Positions 6,481-9,132 of a stretch of DNA of 9,132 bases are shown one piece after another. A program made the position numbers and the translations under genes. Source of the DNA: Acidovorax_G sp046289925 (GTDB lineage Bacteria; Pseudomonadota; Gammaproteobacteria; Burkholderiales; Burkholderiaceae_C); assembly GCA_046289925.1 (NCBI GenBank), contig JBKBUN010000132.1:1-9132 (forward strand), read 5' to 3'. The notes under the pieces are model-generated. The model made no database searches, had not been told where the DNA came from, and was given only the letters and a program-made list of their open reading frames with translations. The number at the start of each line of letters is the position of its first letter. Position 1 is the first letter of the stretch.

Positions 6481-9132
6481 TTATTGCGCGGCAGCGCTGT
6501 CGCCACGAGACAACCGGCCTCGGCTCCTCAGCGCTTCGTACAACTCCGCCGGGCCGAGTAGGATGTGCTTGAGCCCCTGACGCACCTTCTCCGAATCAAG
6601 GGCCTGTTTGCTCATCGTGCCGTGGGCCTCGAAGGCGTCGATGATGGCGTTCATCAGTTCACTGGTCAGGTCGGGTGAGTTCGAGAACTGCTCCTTGCTG
6701 TTGTTCATCGCCTGCTGCACCAGCAGGTCCGATTCCAGCAACTTGCCCTTGAGGACGTTGTTCACGTAGATCAGCTTGTCGTCGTCCGTGAGCTCGCCGT
6801 CGAACAGGTCGTTCACTTTCTGCACGATCTCCGACAGCTTGATCTTTTCCTTGTCCTGCGTCTGCCCGGTACCCGGCGCCGTCATGGGGGCCAGTGTGTA
6901 CTCGCCCTCGTTCTCGCCCAACGTAAGGGGCTGAGCACCCTGCTTCTTCAGCTTGTGGTGGGTGAGGGTAACCTTCGAGAGGTCGACGCCCTCGCGCTCC
7001 CTGCCGAAGTCGAGCAGGGGCAACAGGCGCTTGAAGAAGATCGCCCGCTTCTCGACGGCCGTGTTGCCGTAGTCGAACATCTGCGACAGGAAGGCGTACA
7101 CCCGCAGGAAGGTGCCCAGGTCCCGCTTGAACAGCGTCAGTGCGTCCAGCTCGTCCTTGGCGGCTTGTCCGTCGGACCCCAGCTCGCCGCCAGGCCGATT
7201 TTCTGACGCGGCCTTGAACACCTCACGGGCCGCCTTGAAGCGCTTGAGCAACCGGTCTGCGACGGGCTCGATGGCAGCCACCAGTTGCGCTTGCGTGGCC
7301 TTGGGGTTCAGTTCGACCTGCACCACGCGCTCCACCTCGAAGTCGTCGTAGTGGCCAGCGGCGTCCAGCTTGGCACGCAGGTCGAAGATCAGGTTCGGGT
7401 CTGTCACGCCCGCCAGCTCGGCCGTCTCGTAATAGGTCTGGAACGCCGCCAGAATCTCCTGCGGGTCGTTGACGAAGTCCAGGATGTAGGTCGTGTCCTT
7501 CAGCCCGTGCGGGCCGCTGTAAGCCCGGTTCAGGCGCGACAAGGTCTGCACCGCCTGGATGCCCGCCAGCTTCTTGTCGACATACATGCCGCACAGCAGG
7601 GGCTGGTCGAAGCCGGTCTGGAATTTGTTGGCCACCAGCAGGATCTGGAACTCGTCCGTAGCAAAGGCGTCACGGATGTCTCGGCCCTTCAAGCCCGGGT
7701 TGAGCTGGGCGCTGTTTTCGGTCACGGGCTCAGGCAGCGAGTTCGGGTCGTTCACCTCGCCGGAATACGCCACCAGCATCCCCAGGGGGTAGCCCTGTGC
7801 CTTGATGTAGGCGTCCACCGCCTCGACGAGCGGGCCGACCACCGCACCGTCGGCGTTGCCCGCCACCGGCGCGCCGGCGAAGCCCGCCACCTGCACGACG
7901 TGAACCCGATGGGTCGCCGACNNNNNNNNNNCGCGGCTGCCCACCACCACCATGGCCTTGGCGTGGCCCTTGAGCAGCGGCTGCACGTTCTCCAGGAAGT
8001 GCTCCACCACCGCCTGTACCTTCTGGGCGATGTTGTAGGGGTGCAGGCGCACCCAGCGCATCAGCCCCTTGAGGGCTTCACTGCGTTCCACCTCCTTGTC
8101 GTCCCACTCCCTGCCGTTGTGGGCCAGCCTGAAGGCCAGCTTGTACGAGGTGTAGTTCTTCAACACGTCGAGGATGAAACCCTCTTCGATGGCCTGGCGC
8201 ATCGAATAGACGTGGAAGGGCGCGGGCAGGTTGTCCGGCCCAGCGGGCAGATCCGGGTTGGGCCGACGGCCGAACAGCTCCAGGGTCTTGGCCTTGGGCG
8301 TGGCGGTGAAGGCCACGTAGGTCACGGCAGATGCCTTGCCCGCCATGCCGGCCCTGGCGCTCATCTGCGCGGCCAGCAAGTCTTCCGTGGACACCTCGCC
8401 GCCGTCGGCCAGGTCCTGCAGCTCTTGCGCGCTCAGCACCTGTTTGAGCTTGCCTGCGGCCTCACCGGTCTGCGAGCTGTGCGCCTCGTCGGCGATCACG
8501 GCAAAGCGCTTGCCTTGCGTGGCGGCCAGCTCCTGCACGGCCTTCAGTGCGAACGGGAAGGTCTGGATGGTGCACACCACGATCTTCTTGCCGCCTGACA
8601 GGGCCTGGGCCAGCTCGCCGCTCTTGCTCTGGCTTTCGCCCTTGATGGTAGCAACCACGCCCGCCGTGCGCTCGAAGTCGAAGATGGCTTCCTGCAACTG
8701 GGTGTCGAGCACGGTGCGGTCGCTCACCACAAGCACGGTGCTGAACAGCTTCTGGTTGTTTGCGTCGTGCAGGTCGGCCAGGAAGTGCGCCGTCCACGCA
8801 ATCGAGTTGGTCTTGCCACTGCCCGCGCTGTGCTGGATCAGGTACTTCTGGCCCACGCCTTCGGCCAGCACGGCCTGCACCAGCTTGCGGGTGGCGTCGA
8901 GCTGGTGATAGCGGGGAAAGAGGTAGCCCACCGGGCGCTTCTTGTCGTCCTTCTTTGTCACCAGGTAACGGGCGATGATCTCCAGCCAGCTGTCGCGCTG
9001 CCACACCTGCTCCCACAGATAGTGAGTGCGGTGGCCTTGGCCGTTGGGTGGGTTGCCCGCTGCGCCGTGGTCGCCCATGTTGAACGGCAGGAAGTGCGTC
9101 GCCGGGCCTTGCAGCCTGGTGGTCATCATCAC
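6481..9132 (-). CDS. hsdR: Type I restriction endonuclease, motor subunit R (N-terminus outside window, 10-N gap)
   Basis: HsdR is the ATP-driven DNA translocase and nuclease of type I restriction-modification complexes. With HsdM and HsdS it pulls in and cuts DNA lacking the host methylation mark. The frame is open from the window edge to TAA 6483-6481, 883 codons including the gap. Helicase superfamily 2 motifs are clear: Walker A SAGSGKT (residues 102-108 of the visible part, K107), DEAH at 215-218, FTATPK at 275-280, LLVANKFQTGFDQ at 498-510 and QTLSRLNRA at 529-537. The C-terminal 300 residues are the helical region that contacts HsdM. The PD-(D/E)XK cleavage domain, normally N-terminal, lies beyond the window, as do hsdM and hsdS. 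After GSR (residue 400) and the N gap, about 30 residues do not look like HsdR before the family pattern resumes at DAYIKAQGY. GC is high, like the core genes and unlike the downstream gene. Confidence 0.93.
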   Translation of the reverse strand: MMMTTRLQGPATHFLPFNMGDHGAAGNPPNGQGHRTHYLWEQVWQRDSWLEIIARYLVTKKDDKKRPVGYLFPRYHQLDATRKLVQAVLAEGVGQKYLIQHSAGSGKTNSIAWTAHFLADLHDANNQKLFSTVLVVSDRTVLDTQLQEAIFDFERTAGVVATIKGESQSKSGELAQALSGGKKIVVCTIQTFPFALKAVQELAATQGKRFAVIADEAHSSQTGEAAGKLKQVLSAQELQDLADGGEVSTEDLLAAQMSARAGMAGKASAVTYVAFTATPKAKTLELFGRRPNPDLPAGPDNLPAPFHVYSMRQAIEEGFILDVLKNYTSYKLAFRLAHNGREWDDKEVERSEALKGLMRWVRLHPYNIAQKVQAVVEHFLENVQPLLKGHAKAMVVVGSRXXXXSATHRVHVVQVAGFAGAPVAGNADGAVVGPLVEAVDAYIKAQGYPLGMLVAYSGEVNDPNSLPEPVTENSAQLNPGLKGRDIRDAFATDEFQILLVANKFQTGFDQPLLCGMYVDKKLAGIQAVQTLSRLNRAYSGPHGLKDTTYILDFVNDPQEILAAFQTYYETAELAGVTDPNLIFDLRAKLDAAGHYDDFEVERVVQVELNPKATQAQLVAAIEPVADRLLKRFKAAREVFKAASENRPGGELGSDGQAAKDELDALTLFKRDLGTFLRVYAFLSQMFDYGNTAVEKRAIFFKRLLPLLDFGREREGVDLSKVTLTHHKLKKQGAQPLTLGENEGEYTLAPMTAPGTGQTQDKEKIKLSEIVQKVNDLFDGELTDDDKLIYVNNVLKGKLLESDLLVQQAMNNSKEQFSNSPDLTSELMNAIIDAFEAHGTMSKQALDSEKVRQGLKHILLGPAELYEALRSRGRLSRGDSAAAQ
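7922..7931. other. Assembly gap (10 N) inside hsdR
   Basis: Ten Ns lie between the codons for the GSR motif and the next visible sequence. The frame stays open across it at this placeholder length, but the neighbouring 30 or so residues are atypical, so the true length and correctness of the join are uncertain. Confidence 0.9.

Noticed and set aside
6450..6506. GTG start at 6506 for the accessory gene
   Set aside because: It overlaps the end of hsdR by 26 bases and lacks a Shine-Dalgarno, whereas ATG 6449 has AAAAGGA at 8 bases.
5773..6561. Plus-strand open frame of 262 codons opposite the accessory gene
   Set aside because: No motif, serine- and arginine-rich, and fully antisense to a gene with a good ribosome binding site and domain structure.
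7285..8598. Plus-strand open frame of 437 codons opposite hsdR
   Set aside because: Antisense to well-defined helicase motifs; rich in H, V, L, G and Q with no family resemblance.
1..9132. CRISPR arrays, tRNA or rRNA genes, transposases and terminal inverted repeats of insertion sequences
   Set aside because: Looked for and not seen. The only tandem-like repeat is the two-copy 16-mer at 3961-3998, which is too few copies and too short for CRISPR.

Overview
The window looks like chromosomal DNA of a GC-rich betaproteobacterium. The order tal - pgi - HAD phosphatase, an RpoH-type sigma-32, and a CIRCE (HrcA) operator in front of rpoH together suggest the order Burkholderiales, possibly Comamonadaceae or relatives. 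The assignment rests on gene content and protein resemblance only. Core genes are GC-rich (41/60 G+C at 541-600), whereas one accessory gene is much poorer (21/60 at 5641-5700).

Layout. (1) 1-2800, plus strand: the C-terminal half of transaldolase (cut by the window edge), complete glucose-6-phosphate isomerase (pgi), and a HAD-superfamily phosphatase. They are closely spaced and look like one sugar-phosphate operon, ending in a strong hairpin terminator at 2850-2886. (2) 2907-3842, minus strand: rpoH, convergent with the sugar operon. (3) 3843-4093: the rpoH control region. It holds a perfect CIRCE element, a sigma-E-like promoter overlapping it, a small inverted repeat around the start codon and a pair of direct repeats farther upstream. 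(4) 4094-6449, minus strand: a large AT-richer gene of unrecognised family with a coiled-coil stretch, an internal helical repeat, a PD-(D/E)XK-type nuclease motif and a C-terminal cysteine cluster. (5) 6481-9132, minus strand: hsdR, the motor/restriction subunit of a type I restriction-modification system, cut at its N-terminal side by the window edge.

How the genes fit together: the left part is housekeeping carbon metabolism (pentose phosphate pathway and gluconeogenesis/Entner-Doudoroff recycling) and the heat-shock master regulator. The right part is a defence island inserted beside rpoH. The unknown nuclease-like gene lies 31 bases downstream of hsdR on the same strand, so it is probably co-transcribed with the restriction system. 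Its base composition says it was acquired separately from hsdR. It is the best candidate here for an undescribed defence component.

Two runs of ten Ns (4508-4517 and 7922-7931) are assembly gaps inside the accessory gene and inside hsdR. The first probably hides a seamless in-frame join; the second sits beside a stretch that does not look like HsdR. No tRNA, rRNA, CRISPR array or transposase was seen.
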